In this document: piece after piece, positions 62,401 to 64,000 of the stretch
Layout of the letters: each line of letters begins with the position of its first letter
Numbering within the stretch: the stretch's first letter is position 1
Assembly: GCF_963675165.1 (NCBI RefSeq)
Contig: NC_087381.1
Span: 6,139,378-6,203,377 of the forward strand
Source: Halichondria panicea
Lineage: Eukaryota > Porifera > Demospongiae > Suberitida > Halichondriidae
Direction: 5' to 3'
DNA length: 64,000 nucleotides
Notes under the pieces: generated by a model
What the model saw: only the letters and a program-made list of their open reading frames with translations
Database searches by the model: none
What the model was told of the DNA's origin: nothing
Translations under genes and position numbers: made by a program

Positions 62401-63407
62401 TCTCTGTACCACAATTGCAACTGAAGCTATCCTTGAGGTTGTAAGCAGTTCCAATAAGTTTGTGAGGTACTACTAGTCCACACACTGACTGAATGTCTGC
62501 ATGGAAGGATTCCATTTTGCGCAAAGCTTTCGTGCAATCTGTCTTTGTTTCCTACAATAGCTGACAATATTATTAATTGTCCATTCCCACAGTTCTGTAC
62601 AGGGACGTACTGTGTTGTCCTGGGGCTACCCGACTGTGAGTGCAGTGCTGTAGAGCAAGCGTGTCATGTCTGTTGCCGTTTCCCCGATGGTAATTGCACC
62701 TCGACACTCAATATGGCGGCAGAAGATATTCAAGGCCGTGCCGCTGACCTCCCGGGAGGAATGGGCGCCAATAAACAAATGGGCTTTCCTTGTGTCAATT
62801 TCACTGGATACTGCGATTTCTTCAATACGTAAGTTAATTATCATTGCCGATCTCTGTATGTATACTGCTATCTATATTTACAATATCCCACTCTGTTAAT
62901 ATAGTACGAGTGTTGTAAAATTAGGAGTACCCTCCCCCCCCCACATGCACACACACAGCTGCATGACAGTGAACGAGGATGGTGCCTGCAATCAAACCAG
63001 CAACTTAAGTACCAGTGCTGTGATTGGCATTGTGGTTGGATCATTGGCTCTTCTACTTGCTCTATCGGTGGCCGTCATTCTGCTGGTTGCTCTGAGGTAT
63101 CGGAAGTGTAAATCAAAGGCCTTGGGTATCAATGAAAGTAAACCACCAGATGTGTGAGTTCATCAGTAATTATATGATGTCATAATTATACCTATATAAT
63201 TATTATGCATGCATGAAGCCTGAAATTGTCGGGTGAGCTTTCCCACCATGAATATGATTACATCTGTGTATTTAAAGAGGCTAACTTGACTGGAAACCCT
63301 CAACCCTCTATAGCAGGAGATCTGAGGATACTTCAGAGATGAAGCTTGAATTAACACCCTTTGATGCTTATGGGCCTGTGACAGTCCCCACGCATGTTGA
63401 CAGCTAA
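53426..63407 (+). CDS. ADAM10-like transmembrane protein, 14 exons, 733 aa
   Basis: Family of Kuzbanian/ADAM10 sheddases (Notch and adhesion-receptor ectodomain cleavage). Exons: 53426-53483, 53786-53918, 55571-55695, 56491-56590, 57484-57781, 58507-58780, 59296-59459, 59678-59828, 60471-60639, 60885-60992, 61789-61888, 62593-62828, 62959-63153, 63317-63407; 2202 nt, one frame. Signal peptide (MKLYSPLCVALLLGIVQG), prodomain (FIRHYEPLIYDSESL; cysteine-switch-like ATCGSSNE), metalloprotease (YCLSYRFTSRDFDDGVVGLA; HQAGHNFGSTHD at residues 375-386; Met-turn YIMDAF), disintegrin (CGNNLLDEEEGEQCDCG), Cys-rich (HVCCRFPDGNC, GYCDFF), one TM segment (~residues 655-680) and a short tail. Length is close to human ADAM10 (748). 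The HExxH Glu is Gln here (CAG, 59433-59435), so it is probably inactive as a protease. No clear RxxR furin site: only RLQKR. The intron after exon 10 is AT-AC. Confidence 0.93.
56071..56274. mobile_element. MITE in an ADAM10-like intron
   Basis: CCGTATAGAAGATAATTTTCG at the left and CGAAAATTACCCGCTATACG at the right, imperfect inverted ends. An inner hairpin has ATATTCGTGG / CCACGAATAT. End sequence related to 17257-17469. Confidence 0.6.
57820..58236. mobile_element. MITE with TAGGGCTGTCCCAATTATTC ends, with nested MITE
   Basis: Ends are exact inverted repeats over 20 bp. Inside it, at about 57950-58073, TAGTCTGGGGCCAGACC and GTCTGGCCCCCAGACTA bound a second small element, so one inserted in the other. 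In an ADAM10-like intron. Confidence 0.7.
58862..59100. repeat. Inverted-repeat cluster in an ADAM10-like intron
   Basis: Several GCTACCAGCGCTA / TAGCGCTGGTAGC and GGTAGCATTGGTAGCACT blocks in both orientations, a fold-back repeat, probably a MITE remnant. Confidence 0.5.
60993..61788 (+). other. U12-type AT-AC intron of the ADAM10-like gene
   Basis: The 5' splice site reads ATATCCTC directly after ...ACATGCAG, against the U12 consensus ATATCCTT. The 3' end has the branch motif TCCTTAAC (branch A at 61776) 12 nt before the terminal AC at 61787-61788. Joining there restores the family pattern CxGxxxxCPxxDP in the correct phase; no GT-AG choice does. Processing would need the minor spliceosome. 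Confidence 0.85.
61214..61585. mobile_element. MITE inside the U12 intron
   Basis: Inverted ends CTTCTAATTTATCGGAC / GTCCGATAAATTAGAAG, 372 bp. Inner CGGACAC phrases recur. Confidence 0.65.
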
Positions 63408-63974
63408 AGTTAGATTGTATAATTTATAGTCTTATAGCTAGCTGAATAGAATTATACAGAGAATATCAACTGTAAACACTAGTGGTGTAGAATGAACTGA
63501 TTTAGTTTCAAAGTTTCTCCTCATAATAATTTTTAATAATTTTACGTATATCAAATTAATTGTCTTTGTGAGGGATCGGGGATGTAGAGTACTAGAGATA
63601 CTGATTCAGTTTCATAGTCAATTTGAAGGCACTTAACAAAACTCAATACTTAAAATAATACAAAACACCTGTTTCTAGAGTGTTCTACTAACAAAACACA
63701 TTATCTAGAATGTTCTAGGATTTTCTACTGCAACCTAACTAGAATAGTCATTACTATAGTACTTGTGGTTTACCACATGATTAATTAGTAAGCAATGTCC
63801 TGTGAGGCCGTGTCCTCACAATCTTGTATTGTTTGTACGTGGACAGTAATGCTACATTGCTCATACAGCTGATGACAACGTTGTACGTGATTTTGCTGTC
63901 TAGGCTCAACAAGAAAGTAGGGCCGAAACAGGACCTGTGCATGTGTGTGTTGGTGGATTGGTGGATTGGTGATT

Positions 63975-64000
63975 GCATAGATAGAAAAGGAAGGGATTGG
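63975..64000. mobile_element. Left end of another CCATAGAT-family element, cut by window edge
   Basis: The last 25 bases (CATAGATAGAAAAGGAAGGG...) match the ends of the elements at 17939 and 21298. The rest lies beyond the window. Confidence 0.5.

Overview
This is nuclear DNA of an animal. The genes are split by many short GT-AG introns, coding islands sit in AT-rich spacer, and the spacer is full of small inverted-repeat transposons. The gene content (TFIIH p52, filamin, an ankyrin-ROCO-death protein, an ADAM10-type protein) and the compact introns suggest an early-branching metazoan, most likely a demosponge. The species assignment is inference. I built the gene models by hand from family similarity, splice sites and reading phase. 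All four keep one open frame across every proposed junction.

Layout. (1) 1-3984, minus strand: 5' part of GTF2H4 (TFIIH subunit 4/p52), seven exons, running off the left edge; one intron is invaded by two transposons. (2) 4176-13987, plus strand: filamin, six coding exons, about 2665 aa, two CH domains, 22 filamin Ig repeats and a basic KSPP-rich tail. It is head to head with GTF2H4 across 191 bp carrying an NRF1-type palindrome. (3) 14-26.2 kb: no convincing gene; a field of MITEs and dispersed repeats. (4) 26220-47819, plus strand: one large gene of about 2041 aa (ankyrins, death domain, a 27-exon ankyrin array with one repeat per exon, ROC/COR GTPase, second death domain). Its 8.6 kb fourth intron holds a BEL/Pao retrotransposon with near-identical LTRs and a DNA transposon carrying a broken RecQ-like helicase. 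(5) 48.5-49.1 kb: decayed gypsy-type gag fragment. (6) 49.3-52.0 kb: partial duplicate of the filamin 3' end, expanded by about 20 copies of a 69 bp repeat. (7) 53426-63407, plus strand: 14-exon ADAM10-like gene (733 aa) with the catalytic Glu of the zinc motif replaced by Gln and one intron with all the marks of a U12 AT-AC intron.

Main points of interest: a transposon family with TAGCCTCGA-type ends and clean 9 bp target duplications, two members of which carry RecQ-like helicase fragments; the phase-1 ankyrin exon array with recent 629 bp block duplication; the likely inactive ADAM10-like protein and its U12 intron; and the duplicated, expanded filamin tail.
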